From the NCBI RefSeq assembly GCF_030539875.1, contig NZ_JAUNXI010000007.1, positions 34,392 to 98,391 of the forward strand: a stretch of 64,000 bases of DNA. The letters are read 5' to 3'. Origin of the DNA: Methanobrevibacter sp. (lineage in GTDB: Archaea; Methanobacteriota; Methanobacteria; Methanobacteriales; Methanobacteriaceae). Shown here piece by piece: positions 17,365 through 26,444 of the stretch. The notes beneath the pieces were generated by a model. It made no database searches. It was not told the DNA's origin and was given only the letters and a program-made list of their open reading frames with translations. The stretch's first letter is position 1, and the number at the start of each line of letters is the position of its first letter. Both the position numbers and the translations under genes were made by a program.

Positions 17365-18912
17365 ATGTTAATAAAAATTAATGGAGAAGAAATTGATGTT
17401 GCCGAGTCTTCAACAATTCATGATGTAATTGACAAGACCAATGCACCATATGCTCCTGGCAGTATTGTTTGTTTAATTAAAGGTAAACAAGAACTGGAAA
17501 AAAATGTTAGTAAATATAAAATTAAAACTAATAAAGGTTCTATTATTATCCAATTAGATGAATCTGATGAAGCCAAACCTCTTGTTGACGTTTGGAAAAA
17601 TCAATATGGTGAATTCAATGATTTAAACATTAGATGGTCTACTTCTATTGAAGTTGCTGTCGGTCCTATTGTAACTGATTTAGAACCTACTTCTGAGGAA
17701 TACAAATATTATGAAGGAGATGTGGTTTTAAGTTTATCTAGTTTTAGTAACGAGTCTACTCATTTGATAATGCTTAAAGAGAACACCACTAATGTTTATA
17801 GTGTACCGCAATATAATAAAGGTATTTTTGCACATATTATAGGCGGTAAAAAAACTTTAGAAAACTTAACAGATGATGATAAGGTAATAGGCATCGAACC
17901 GATTATTGAAAGAAGCATATCAACAGACAGAGTTTCAATTTCTGATTTAAGCACCGTATTGCAAGAAGGCAATGAGTTATACACATATATCTCATTTGAA
18001 ATTGATGAGGATTCTCCAATCTGTGTTGAACACTTGTTTTCTTATATTAAAGATGACAAACTTAAAGTTTCATATGATTGTGAATCGTTTTTAGGTTTTT
18101 ATGACTTGGAGGGTATTGATAAGCCAAAAGAACATAATACTCAAAGAACTAGAGGAACAATCACTGTAAGAAATGAAGGTGTTGGTGTTGGTAAGTTATT
18201 CATTTATCGTGAAAACAGAGTTTTATATCCGAACCACACTACTGTTGGAAGAGTTTTAAACGGTATGGAACTGATTGACATTGCAAAAGAAAATGATTTT
18301 ATCACTGTTAAATCACAGCAAAAGCAGTTAATGCTATTGAATAAAACTCAAAGTGAAGCTACCGATATCTTGTCTGCAGCATGTGTTGAGCATGTAATGG
18401 AGGGACTTGTTGATGATGATGCAATTATTGTTGAACAAAGCCCCCAATACACTGTTGATATCCTAAAGGAAGGTAAAGTCATAACCAAATCAATTAAAAA
18501 AGATGACTTGTGCACAATTAAGTTTGTAGATAATGCACCAAGGTCTGTAAGATACTTTAAATTGCTGTCAGGACTTTTAGAAAATCCTGTAGGGCAAATT
18601 AAAATCCACTTTTCAGTTCCGGGGATGCATATTGTTATTTTTGAAGGGGACAAAAAGGCAGCTAAAGGTTTAATACCTGAAAATAATCCTGTTGATAAGG
18701 TAATAAGGGGTCAAATAGGAATTACTAATATGGCTTCAAAAAGTGCCGGTTTAATCGGTATCCGATTTGAGGACAATTCAGAATTCGGTCCAACAGCGGA
18801 AAACTTTGAAGCGACTAATATAATTGGGGATATCACTTCTGATTATGATTATCTTGAAAAATTAAAAGAGGGAGTTGTAGTGTATGTTACAGAATCTAAC
18901 AATGAGTCCTGA
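17365..18912 (+). CDS. methanogenesis marker protein 3
   Basis: Mmp3, 515 residues, found throughout methanogens. It has been purified with the methyl-coenzyme M reductase activation complex (established for Methanothermobacter). The N-terminus (1-75) resembles a ThiS/ubiquitin-like fold; later parts contain two stretches like cyclophilin-type isomerases, including VGRVLNGMELIDIA and the C-terminal AGLIGIRFEDNSEFGP. The start follows AGGGGATTAC. It leads the marker operon and its last 29 bases overlap mmp6. Confidence 0.9.
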   Translation: MLIKINGEEIDVAESSTIHDVIDKTNAPYAPGSIVCLIKGKQELEKNVSKYKIKTNKGSIIIQLDESDEAKPLVDVWKNQYGEFNDLNIRWSTSIEVAVGPIVTDLEPTSEEYKYYEGDVVLSLSSFSNESTHLIMLKENTTNVYSVPQYNKGIFAHIIGGKKTLENLTDDDKVIGIEPIIERSISTDRVSISDLSTVLQEGNELYTYISFEIDEDSPICVEHLFSYIKDDKLKVSYDCESFLGFYDLEGIDKPKEHNTQRTRGTITVRNEGVGVGKLFIYRENRVLYPNHTTVGRVLNGMELIDIAKENDFITVKSQQKQLMLLNKTQSEATDILSAACVEHVMEGLVDDDAIIVEQSPQYTVDILKEGKVITKSIKKDDLCTIKFVDNAPRSVRYFKLLSGLLENPVGQIKIHFSVPGMHIVIFEGDKKAAKGLIPENNPVDKVIRGQIGITNMASKSAGLIGIRFEDNSEFGPTAENFEATNIIGDITSDYDYLEKLKEGVVVYVTESNNES

Positions 18913-19354
18913 TTTAGGTACTGAAGATTGGGATCCTGATGTAATTACTCGTATGATTTTTATTGGGCCGGGAGCTCATGTAAGTGAACAGCAGATTGTC
19001 AATGAGTTTCACATGCTTGACTTGCCACTTACTATTAAAAATACTTGTTATGGGTCCATGATTAGTGGAAAAAGTAAGGATGTTTATAAGGCTATCGAAG
19101 AAATTAGAAAACTGGATCCAAATCACATTTTTACAAAAGAAAGAGGTTTTGCTCCAGGTGACCCTAGAAGATGCAGAGGGCACAGGTTTGGTCCAAGAGA
19201 AGGTTTCCACCAAATGGAAAAAGAATACCGGATACTCGGTTTTGTTTCTGAAGCTTTAGAAAACCCTAAAGAAGTCGAAGTTGAAGATAAAAAACCAATT
19301 AAAGTTGACGAATTTAAAAAAATCATGAATAAATGTTTAGAAAATAAAGAATAG
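18884..19354 (+). CDS. methanogenesis marker protein 6
   Basis: Mmp6, 156 residues, methanogen-specific and of unknown function. Recognised by IFIGPGAHVSEQQIVNEFHM and the Arg/Gly-rich FAPGDPRRCRGHRFGPREGF. ATG 18884 is chosen because a GAGGGAG site precedes it inside mmp3; an ATG at 18902 lacks any site. The gene is fixed between mmp3 and mmp5, nine bases from the latter's ATG, in a run where all reading frames nearly touch. A structural or assembly role in the reductase activation system is an inference from position. Confidence 0.87.
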   Translation: MLQNLTMSPDLGTEDWDPDVITRMIFIGPGAHVSEQQIVNEFHMLDLPLTIKNTCYGSMISGKSKDVYKAIEEIRKLDPNHIFTKERGFAPGDPRRCRGHRFGPREGFHQMEKEYRILGFVSEALENPKEVEVEDKKPIKVDEFKKIMNKCLENKE

Positions 19355-19363
19355 GTGAAAAAC

Positions 19364-19819
19364 ATGGTTAAAATAGCTATTTATCCTCCAAATTCATTAA
19401 TCTTAGCAGATTTACTTGAAAGAAAAGGACATACTCCTTTAGTTCTTCAAAAACAAATCAGGCAAAAAATTAAAGACCCGGAGATTGATTCTCCTCCAAT
19501 GAATCTTACAAGTGATGATCCGATTAAAGGGCTTAAATACGCGGCAATTGAGGTTCCTTCAGGTGTTCGCGGAAGGATGTCAATTATTGGCCCTCTTATT
19601 GATGAGGCTGAAGCAGCCATTCTTGTCGACGGAGCTCCATACGGCTTTGGCTGTGTTGGATGTGAAAGAACTAATGAATTGTCAATTTTTCTACTTAGGA
19701 ATAAAGGCATTCCTGTATTGGAACTTGATTATCCTACTAATCAGGATGAAACATATGTGATGGTAAATAAAATTAATGAATTTGCAGATTCTTTACAAGA
19801 AAACAGTGGGGAGGAATAA
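19364..19819 (+). CDS. methanogenesis marker protein 5
   Basis: Mmp5, 151 residues, methanogen-specific, unknown function. The pattern [19 protein letters not shown] followed by [13 protein letters not shown] resembles the CxxC region and the short alpha/beta halves of 2-hydroxyacyl-CoA dehydratase-like proteins, which fits its place next to the Mmp15 ATPase. The start is ATG 19364 behind AGGTGA (19353-19358); the GTG within that site is not the start. Two bases separate its stop from mmp15. Confidence 0.86.
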   Translation: MVKIAIYPPNSLILADLLERKGHTPLVLQKQIRQKIKDPEIDSPPMNLTSDDPIKGLKYAAIEVPSGVRGRMSIIGPLIDEAEAAILVDGAPYGFGCVGCERTNELSIFLLRNKGIPVLELDYPTNQDETYVMVNKINEFADSLQENSGEE

Positions 19820-19821
19820 TA

Positions 19822-21063
19822 ATGGTAAAGATTGCTTTGGTTTCATGCGGAACCGAATATAGTGGAGTTCAAAAGGAAATTGAAAAAGCAGCAAATAAGT
19901 TTGGTGCTGAGATTATTCTTCCTGAAATTGATTTGGATTATATTGATGAATCTTATGAGAAATTTGGATTTTCAGCTCAAAGTTCAAGTTTAAAGCTAAT
20001 GATTGCAAGGGCTATGGCTATTGTTGAAGGCAGGTCTAAACCTGATGCAGTATTTATTGCAACCTGTTTTAGATGTGCAGAAGCAGCACTGGTTAGAAAT
20101 GAAGTAAGAAGATTCATACAAAACAATACTCGTATTCCTGTAGTTACCTATTCATTTACTGAGAGAACAAAAGCAGATGAGTTATTCATCCGTATGGAAG
20201 CACTGGCTACTACTGTAACTCGTAGAAACATTTTGGCCCGTGAAAAACAAGAAGGCCTCACTCTCGGTTTGGATTCCGGTTCAACTACTACAAAGGCAGT
20301 GCTTATGGAAAACAATAAGGTTATTGGAACTGGTTGGACATCCACAAAAGATATTGTTGAGTCTGCAAAAATAGCTGCTGCTGAAGCATTTGGCGAAACT
20401 GACTATAAATGGGATGATGTTGATGGTATTGGAACTACAGGTTATGGCAGATTCACTATGGGTAAGGAATTTGGTGCTGAACTTATTCAGGAAGAATTAT
20501 CAGTTAATGCAAAAGGTGCAGTATACCTTGCTGATTGTCAAAAGGGTGAAGCTACTGTTTTAGATATTGGTGGTATGGACAATAAGGTAATTACTGTAAA
20601 TAATGGTATTCCTGATAATTTTACTATGGGAGGTATTTGTGCAGGAGCATCCGGAAGATTTTTAGACATGACCTCACGCAGACTTGATGTTGATATTACT
20701 CAGTTAGGTCCTCTTGCTGTTCAGGGGGATTGGAGAAATGCCATGTTGAACTCTTACTGTATTGTATTTGGTATTCAGGACCTTGTTACTACATTGGCGG
20801 CAGGAGGTTCCAAAGCGGACGTGGCTGCAGCGGCATGTCACTCCGTATCTGAACAGGTTTATGAACAGCAACTTCAGGAAATTGATATTCGTGAACCTTT
20901 AATTCAGGTAGGTGGAACAAGTTTAATTTCAGGTCTTGTTGAAGCAGTAAGTGATACTTTAGGAGGAATTGATGTTATTGTGCCGGAATATTCCCAGCAT
21001 ATCGGTGCTGTAGGTGCTGCTCTTTTAGTATCCGGTATGGGACGCAGACAAGATGACAAATAA
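19822..21063 (+). CDS. methanogenesis marker protein 15 (HgdC/BadFG-type ATPase)
   Basis: Mmp15, 413 residues. Residues 1-135 are a Rossmann-like domain with CFRCAEAA; the rest is an ASKHA ATPase of the kind that activates 2-hydroxyacyl-CoA dehydratases: phosphate loop [21 protein letters not shown], and two single cysteines in GGICAGASG and NSYCIVFG, which in HgdC hold one [4Fe-4S] cluster between two subunits. Such activators couple ATP hydrolysis to injecting a low-potential electron. In this operon that would suit reductive activation of nickel cofactor F430 or assembly of its helpers (inference). Confidence 0.9.
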   Translation: MVKIALVSCGTEYSGVQKEIEKAANKFGAEIILPEIDLDYIDESYEKFGFSAQSSSLKLMIARAMAIVEGRSKPDAVFIATCFRCAEAALVRNEVRRFIQNNTRIPVVTYSFTERTKADELFIRMEALATTVTRRNILAREKQEGLTLGLDSGSTTTKAVLMENNKVIGTGWTSTKDIVESAKIAAAEAFGETDYKWDDVDGIGTTGYGRFTMGKEFGAELIQEELSVNAKGAVYLADCQKGEATVLDIGGMDNKVITVNNGIPDNFTMGGICAGASGRFLDMTSRRLDVDITQLGPLAVQGDWRNAMLNSYCIVFGIQDLVTTLAAGGSKADVAAAACHSVSEQVYEQQLQEIDIREPLIQVGGTSLISGLVEAVSDTLGGIDVIVPEYSQHIGAVGAALLVSGMGRRQDDK

Positions 21064-21087
21064 ATAATATTAAAGAGGGTTGGTTTG

Positions 21088-21648
21088 ATGTTAGTTGAAT
21101 GTTATGATGAGAGAGGCGCAGAAGTTTATGAAATCATCATTAAACAGATTTTTCAAGATTTAGTTTTAAGTTCATCTGTTGATGATTTAAAGGCGTATGT
21201 AAATCCTGATGACCCCGTATTTGTTTTAGCTATTAAGATGAGGAAAACTTCCAATGCTATTAAATTTGAGGATGTGGCTAATCTAATCTATGATAAGCAA
21301 AATGATGTCACAAGAATTTTAATTGATAATGAGAATTATCTTCCCCATATCCTAAAAGAACTGTGGAAACAATTTTCAAGAGAGGAAATATATCAGCCAA
21401 ATAGATATCAACTTGAAATAGGTGGGGATCACACAGATTTAAAAACAATCATTGTTGATGACCCTCATTCTAACTTACAAAGGCGCATTTACGATGCAAT
21501 CTTTAGAATATTGCCTGAAGGATTTAAAATTATTAAGGATTTATCTACTGAGAATATTGTGACTGTTGTAGCTACTGATGAACTAATTAAAGATGCATGG
21601 ATTGAAAAAGCCAATGAGTTTATTGATGAGTTGAATAAAGGAATGTAG
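21088..21648 (+). CDS. methanogenesis marker protein 17
   Basis: Mmp17, 186 residues, methanogen-specific and co-purified with McrC, Mmp3 and Mmp7 in the methyl-coenzyme M reductase activation complex (established). Recognised by LVECYDERGAEVYE at the start and LPEGFKIIKDLSTENIVTVVATDE near the end. No cofactor motif is visible. ATG 21088 fits the GAGGGT site at 21075-21080; a TTG just before it is less likely. It closes the mmp operon, and nifB follows after 69 bases with its own promoter. Confidence 0.88.
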   Translation: MLVECYDERGAEVYEIIIKQIFQDLVLSSSVDDLKAYVNPDDPVFVLAIKMRKTSNAIKFEDVANLIYDKQNDVTRILIDNENYLPHILKELWKQFSREEIYQPNRYQLEIGGDHTDLKTIIVDDPHSNLQRRIYDAIFRILPEGFKIIKDLSTENIVTVVATDELIKDAWIEKANEFIDELNKGM

Positions 21649-21653
21649 AAAAA

Positions 21654-21661
21654 TTTATATA
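21654..21661 (+). promoter_or_regulatory. TATA box of nifB
   Basis: TTTATATA six bases after the mmp17 stop. Start of transcription near 21686 leaves a leader of about 30 bases with AGAGGAG at 21701-21707. nifB can thus be expressed both by readthrough from the mmp operon and independently. Confidence 0.6.
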
Positions 21662-21717
21662 TTTGTTCGTATCAATACAAAATAACAGTAGTTATATTTT
21701 AGAGGAGTAGTGGTATT

Positions 21718-22584
21718 ATGAATGGACATAACGGTTCAAGATTTGCACATATTACAAGAGCACATCCATGTTTTAATGAAAAAATGCACGATAAAGTCGG
21801 AAGAGCACATGTACCTGTTGCACCGAAATGTAATATCTTTTGCAACTTCTGTACAAGAGATATTAACAATGAAGAAGACAGGCCGGGTGTAACAAGTTGT
21901 ATTATGAAACCGGATGATGCAATTACTCATATTAATGATGTTACTGCAGATGGACCTATTGCTGTTGTAGGGGTAGCAGGACCTGGAGATTCACTTGCTA
22001 ATGATGAAACATTCGAATTTTTTGAAAAATTAGCAGCTGAACAACCGGATTTAATTAAATGTATGAGTACTAACGGACTTTTACTTCCAAAATATGCAGA
22101 TAAACTTGCAGAAATTGGAGTAAACTCTGTCACTGTTACAATCAATGCAATTGACCCTGAAATTGCTGAGAAGATTTATTCTTTCATAAAATACGGTGGA
22201 AAAGTTTATAAAGGCCGTGAAGCAGTTGAAATTTTAATTAAAAATCAGCTGGAAGGTATTGAGAGGGCAGCTGCTAACGGGCTTGTTGTTAAAGTAAATT
22301 CCGTTTTAATTCCTGGAGTAAATGATGAACATATTGTTGAAATTGCCCGTGAAGTTGAAAAACGCGGTGCGGCTTTAATGAATGTTTTGCCTTTAATCCC
22401 ATTGGGAAAAATGAAAGATCTGCAGAGGCCTGACTGTTCTATGATGGAAAAAGTCAGAGAAGAAGTCGAAGAGATTATACCTGTATTCAGAGCATGCACT
22501 CAATGTAGGGCGGATGCTTACGGAATTCCCGGTAAAAAAAGCGAAGACCATCATTTAGGAATGACTCCACAAAGTCATTACTAA
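21718..22584 (+). CDS. nifB: NifB-type radical SAM protein (FeS cofactor precursor synthase)
   Basis: NifB joins two [4Fe-4S] clusters and inserts a carbide from SAM to make NifB-co, an [8Fe-9S-C] cluster. This 288-residue protein is the SAM core alone, without the NafY-like tail of bacterial NifB. Motifs: HPCFNEKMH (Cys18, His24), radical SAM cysteines 38, 42 and 45 (CNIFCNFC), RPGVTS, GPGDSLAN for SAM binding, MSTNGLLLP, and Cys260/Cys263 (ACTQCRADA) for the second cluster. All expected ligands are present. It lies just behind the mmp operon and no nitrogenase gene is in the window, so a role in methane enzyme activation is the best reading. Confidence 0.9.
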   Translation: MNGHNGSRFAHITRAHPCFNEKMHDKVGRAHVPVAPKCNIFCNFCTRDINNEEDRPGVTSCIMKPDDAITHINDVTADGPIAVVGVAGPGDSLANDETFEFFEKLAAEQPDLIKCMSTNGLLLPKYADKLAEIGVNSVTVTINAIDPEIAEKIYSFIKYGGKVYKGREAVEILIKNQLEGIERAAANGLVVKVNSVLIPGVNDEHIVEIAREVEKRGAALMNVLPLIPLGKMKDLQRPDCSMMEKVREEVEEIIPVFRACTQCRADAYGIPGKKSEDHHLGMTPQSHY

Positions 22585-22726
22585 ACTTTTTTTTTTATTT
22601 TCAGCTGTTATCACTGTTAACCGCATATTTTTTTAAACATTAGTTTTATAGCAATATTAAATATGGATAAAATACATATTTATTAATTGATATTTATTTT
22701 ATTTTTATCAATGAGGAAAAGATATT

Positions 22727-23647
22727 ATGGTTAAAACTTATGTTTTTGGACATAAAAGTCCAGATAGTGATTCAATTACTTCAAGTTTAGTAATGGCTAA
22801 TTTAGAAAAAGAACTGGGCAATGAACATGCTCAAGCTTACAGATTAGGAAATCTTAATAAAGAAACTGAATTTATTTTAAATTATTTGGGTATTGATGCG
22901 CCTGAGCTTTTAGAAAGTGTTGAAGATGGTGCGGATGTTATTTTAGTAGATCACAACTCTCCTGCAGAGTCTGTTGAAAACTTAGAAAATGCAAACATTT
23001 TAAAAGTTGTCGATCATCATAAACTGGCTTTAAATACTTCTTATCCTTTATCTTTAAGATTCGAACCGGTTGGATGCACCGAAACAATTCTCTGTAAGTT
23101 ATATGAGGAAAACAATGTTGGGATTTCAAAGGAAATTGCAACTTTAATGTTGTCAGCAATTGTTTCAGACACTTTGCTCTTAAAATCTCCAACCACAACT
23201 GAAGATGATGAAATGGCTGTTGAAAAACTTGCCAAAATAGCTGAAATTGATGTGGAGGAATATGGTTTGGAAATGCTTAAAGCAGGAACAGATTTAAGCA
23301 GTTTTTCAATTGATGAAATTTTAGCTTTAGATGCAAAACAAATTGATTTTAAAGATGTCAAATCTATTGTCAATCAGATAAATACTGCAAGCATTCCTGA
23401 TGTTTTAGAAATGAAAGATGATTTGGAAAAGGGTATGAATAAAATCATTGAAGATGAAAATCTTGATTTGTTCATGCTTTTAATCACTGATATTGTAAAC
23501 AGTAATTCTCAAGTAATTGCTTTGGGAAAACATGCCGATTTGGTTGAAAAAGCATATGGTGTAAACCTTGAAGATAACATGGTTCTGCTTGAAGATGTAG
23601 TTTCACGTAAAAAACAAGTTGTACCTATCATGACTGAAAGTGCATAA
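22727..23647 (+). CDS. ppaC: manganese-dependent inorganic pyrophosphatase
   Basis: DHH-family phosphoesterase that hydrolyses pyrophosphate with Mn2+. The 306 residues carry GHKSPDSDS (metal ligands His, Asp, Asp), VDHNSP, VDHHKL (the DHH motif) and the C-terminal DHHA2 domain with the phosphate-binding SRKKQVVP. Length and order are normal for the family II enzyme. It is a single-gene unit with its own leader containing GAGGAAAAG before the ATG. Confidence 0.95.
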   Translation: MVKTYVFGHKSPDSDSITSSLVMANLEKELGNEHAQAYRLGNLNKETEFILNYLGIDAPELLESVEDGADVILVDHNSPAESVENLENANILKVVDHHKLALNTSYPLSLRFEPVGCTETILCKLYEENNVGISKEIATLMLSAIVSDTLLLKSPTTTEDDEMAVEKLAKIAEIDVEEYGLEMLKAGTDLSSFSIDEILALDAKQIDFKDVKSIVNQINTASIPDVLEMKDDLEKGMNKIIEDENLDLFMLLITDIVNSNSQVIALGKHADLVEKAYGVNLEDNMVLLEDVVSRKKQVVPIMTESA

Positions 23648-23687
23648 TTTTTTTTTAAAAAACTTTTTTTTCAGTTTTTTATAAAAA

Positions 23688-23695
23688 TTTATAAA
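23688..23695 (+). promoter_or_regulatory. TATA box ahead of the structured mtnA leader
   Basis: TTTATAAA, predicting a transcript starting near 23720, almost exactly at the first hairpin of the leader. Confidence 0.45.
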
Positions 23696-23719
23696 TGATA
23701 ATAGAATAAAGTATTATGT

Positions 23720-23870
23720 AGATGTATTTTTAATACATTTCTAATCATCCATTTTGGATATTTGAATATGGGAGCATAATTATAAAAACCTTTAATTGTA
23801 TTTTCATACATTAAAAAAATTAGAAACTAACGCTAATTATGCTTTCCTATTTATTTACTATTTTTTTTAA
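23720..23870 (+). ncRNA. candidate structured leader or small RNA before mtnA
   Basis: Three stems in a row: ATGTATT/AATACAT (23722-23738), ATCCA/TGGAT (23747-23759), and a longer-range AGCATAATTA/TAATTATGCT (23773-23782 with 23834-23843). A T-run (about 23862-23869) follows. The layout fits either a regulatory 5' leader of mtnA or a free-standing RNA of about 150 bases. No known riboswitch class is recognised. Confidence 0.35.
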
Positions 23871-23884
23871 AACAGGGTGTTATT

Positions 23885-24814
23885 ATGAAAACACTTGAAT
23901 GGGAAGATAATAAATTAAAGTTAATAGATCAAACAAAACTTCCTGATGAGTTAAATTATGTTTATTGTGAAAATTATCGGGATGTTATTGTAGCAATTAA
24001 AGATATGATTGTTCGCGGCGCTCCAGCTATTGGTGTTTCAGCCGCTTTTGGAATGGCCTTGGCAGACATTGAAGGTGTTTCTTTAGATAAAGCGGCTTCG
24101 GAAATTAAAGCTACAAGACCAACAGCGGTAAATCTTTTTTGGGCAGTTGATAGGGTTTTAAACAGTGACAATGCCTTAGCCGAAGCATTAAAAATGTATG
24201 AAGAGGACATGGCAACAAACAGGGCTATTGGAAAATTCGGCTGTGAAGTTATCGATGATGGAGACACTATTTTAACTCACTGTAATGCGGGGGCTCTTGC
24301 ATGTGTTGATTATGGGACAGCACTTGGAGTAATCAGGGCCGCTCATGAACAGGGAAAAAATATTAATGTGATATGTGATGAGACTCGTCCTCGCGGGCAA
24401 GGAGCAAGTTTAAGTGTTTGGGAAATGCAGCAAGAAAACATTCCGGTTAAACTAATTCCCGATGTCGCTTCAGGATTTTTAATGTCTCAGGGAAAAATTG
24501 ATAAGGTTGTAATCGGCGCAGATAGGATTGCACGCGGAGGTGTTGTAAATAAAGTTGGATCATTAATGGTTGCACTTGCCGCCAAACATCATAATATTCC
24601 GTTTTACGTTGCAGCTCCTTATTCTACCTTTGATCAGGAAATCTCAATATTTGACACAGTCATTGAAGAGAGGGATGGTGATGAGGTCAGATATTATGGC
24701 GGAGCAAGAATTTGTCCTGAAGGCACTGATGTGATTAATCCTGCTTTTGACATAACTCCAAAAGAATTGATAACCGGAATCATCACCGAAAAAGGAATTA
24801 TTGACCCGATTTAA
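23885..24814 (+). CDS. mtnA: S-methyl-5-thioribose-1-phosphate isomerase (MtnA type)
   Basis: Isomerises methylthioribose 1-phosphate to the ribulose form in recycling the methylthioadenosine left by polyamine and other SAM reactions. The 309-residue protein belongs to the MtnA branch of the eIF2B-like family: IVRGAPAIGVSAAFG, the catalytic Cys in CNAGALAC and Asp in IGADRIARGG. In methanogens the product is routed differently from the bacterial salvage cycle. The relatives ribose-1,5-bisphosphate isomerase and aIF2B are less likely because the N-terminal LEWEDNKLKLID is MtnA-like. The start follows AGGGTGTT. Confidence 0.88.
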   Translation: MKTLEWEDNKLKLIDQTKLPDELNYVYCENYRDVIVAIKDMIVRGAPAIGVSAAFGMALADIEGVSLDKAASEIKATRPTAVNLFWAVDRVLNSDNALAEALKMYEEDMATNRAIGKFGCEVIDDGDTILTHCNAGALACVDYGTALGVIRAAHEQGKNINVICDETRPRGQGASLSVWEMQQENIPVKLIPDVASGFLMSQGKIDKVVIGADRIARGGVVNKVGSLMVALAAKHHNIPFYVAAPYSTFDQEISIFDTVIEERDGDEVRYYGGARICPEGTDVINPAFDITPKELITGIITEKGIIDPI

Positions 24815-24944
24815 ATAATTCCATTCTTTTTTTTATTTTAAAAATTTCACATAAATTTCTCGATTATTGTATACTATTTATATTAGTTAGTTTATACTAA
24901 ATTCATTAAAGGGTAATTTGTTAAGTTAGGTGAGGTGTATTATT

Positions 24945-25382
24945 TTGGATAAAAAAATAGTGTTTGTCTTATTTACATTAATTGCTGTTTTAGCTTTGTT
25001 TTTGGTTTCGGCTAATGACAATCCTTCAGATAAGTCCAACAGGACAATATTGAATGTATCCTCTGAAGGGCCTTTAAACCTTTCCAAGGTTATTAAGGGC
25101 ATTAAAACTAATCCGTTATACGAAGATTGTGATAACAAAACATTGAGGTGGATGGATTCATTAGGCGACAAGTATGTTTTCACTTCCTCTGATGAAATTG
25201 TAATTATGGATAAATGTGATGCAGATAAGATCCCCTCAATTTTCATTTGTGATGTATATATCTATGAAATCATTTCATGCAATGTTTTGGAAAACCGTTC
25301 ATTAGGCGATAATCACAGGGATGTTTTGCTAGTCAGTGATGTTGAATTTATCAAACAGGAGGAATATCATGTATTGGTTTAA
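24945..25382 (+). CDS. small exported or membrane-anchored protein, unknown
   Basis: A 145-residue protein whose first 24 residues (DKKIVFVLFTLIAVLALFLVSA) form a signal peptide or single membrane anchor. The rest is a small soluble domain with four cysteines that could form disulfides outside the cell. I do not recognise a family. The start is TTG 24945 behind GAGGTG; an upstream GTG that would add five residues lies within the binding site. It is a stand-alone gene, convergent with trm5, with 28 bases between the stops. Confidence 0.65.
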   Translation: MDKKIVFVLFTLIAVLALFLVSANDNPSDKSNRTILNVSSEGPLNLSKVIKGIKTNPLYEDCDNKTLRWMDSLGDKYVFTSSDEIVIMDKCDADKIPSIFICDVYIYEIISCNVLENRSLGDNHRDVLLVSDVEFIKQEEYHVLV

Positions 25383-25410
25383 TAATGGTGTGTGGTGTTT
25401 TAAATCTCAT

Positions 25411-26409
25411 CTATATTATTTTTCCGTCGATAGCCACATGCCATTCTCCAGGCGATGTTGATTTGACTTTGCGGCAATTGATTATTTCAACTTCTTTTCC
25501 GGCTTCATTTGCAGCACTTTTTAATCGTTTTATGCCCTGTTCATATGAGTCGGAAAACTCATAATAATTGATTATTCCACCATCTTCAATTAAATTGACA
25601 GCCACATCAAGGAAAGTATAGGCAAGTCCCGGCAAATTCATAATTATTCTATCAAACTTGGAGTTAAATTCACTGCTGACCTGTCTTATATCTCCGAGGC
25701 AAGTTTGAATATTGCCTTTCAACTTATTTAACTTAATATTTTCATCTAAATATCTTATTGCAGATTCATTAATATCAACTGCAGTTATATCAACATCTTT
25801 ATTACGGGCTATTACAATGGGAAATGGTCCGATTCCACAGAACATATCCAATATTCTTTCCCCATCCGTAACACTTTCCATAACACGTTTTCTTTCTGTT
25901 GCAAGTCTTGGGGAAAAATAAACTTCACGAACATCTAACTTTAATCTTGCGCCATGTTCCCTGTGGATTGTAACCGAATCATCCTTTCCTGACAGGAATT
26001 CTAAATCCCGGACACGTGTTGTTCCTTTAATCGCACTTTTCTTCATGTAAATTGATTTTCTTTTTGTAAACTTGAGCGCAGCATCTCCAATAATCTGTTT
26101 TTTATCCTGTAATTCTTCAGGGATTTCTAAAATCACAATATCTCCTACAGTGTCAAAGGAGGTTCTTAAATTTTCAATTTCCTCATCAGTTAATTCATTT
26201 TTAAGCAATTCAGAAAAATTATGTGGAACTTTTTTCATTGGTTCAAGTTCAACATCAACAATCTCATAATCATCAGTATCTTCATTTATTGGAATATATC
26301 CGAAATCGCCGGAGGCTTTTATTTTATATTCCATATTCATCATATCATTTTCCATTAATTTTATGCGAACATCATTTAATTGTTTTAACGGAACTTTTAC
26401 ACATTTCAT
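25411..26409 (-). CDS. trm5: tRNA (guanine37-N1)-methyltransferase Trm5
   Basis: Adds the N1-methyl group to G37, next to the anticodon, preventing frameshifts; the same step starts wyosine synthesis in archaea. The 332-residue protein has the D1/D2 N-terminal regions (1-160), then a class I methyltransferase fold with DMFCGIGPFPIVIA (SAM), AVDINESAI, and the catalytic NLPG. It is of the Trm5b type. No binding site precedes the ATG, and only 35 bases separate it from the divergent dphB, so the message is probably leaderless. Confidence 0.93.
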   Translation of the reverse strand: MKCVKVPLKQLNDVRIKLMENDMMNMEYKIKASGDFGYIPINEDTDDYEIVDVELEPMKKVPHNFSELLKNELTDEEIENLRTSFDTVGDIVILEIPEELQDKKQIIGDAALKFTKRKSIYMKKSAIKGTTRVRDLEFLSGKDDSVTIHREHGARLKLDVREVYFSPRLATERKRVMESVTDGERILDMFCGIGPFPIVIARNKDVDITAVDINESAIRYLDENIKLNKLKGNIQTCLGDIRQVSSEFNSKFDRIIMNLPGLAYTFLDVAVNLIEDGGIINYYEFSDSYEQGIKRLKSAANEAGKEVEIINCRKVKSTSPGEWHVAIDGKII

Positions 26410-26444
26410 AAAGTTTTTTATGTTTAAATTATTATATAATATAT

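Noticed and set aside
21718..22584. NifB as a sign of nitrogen fixation
   Set aside because: No nitrogenase structural or scaffold gene is in the window, the protein is the short core form, and its neighbours are methane-enzyme activation genes.
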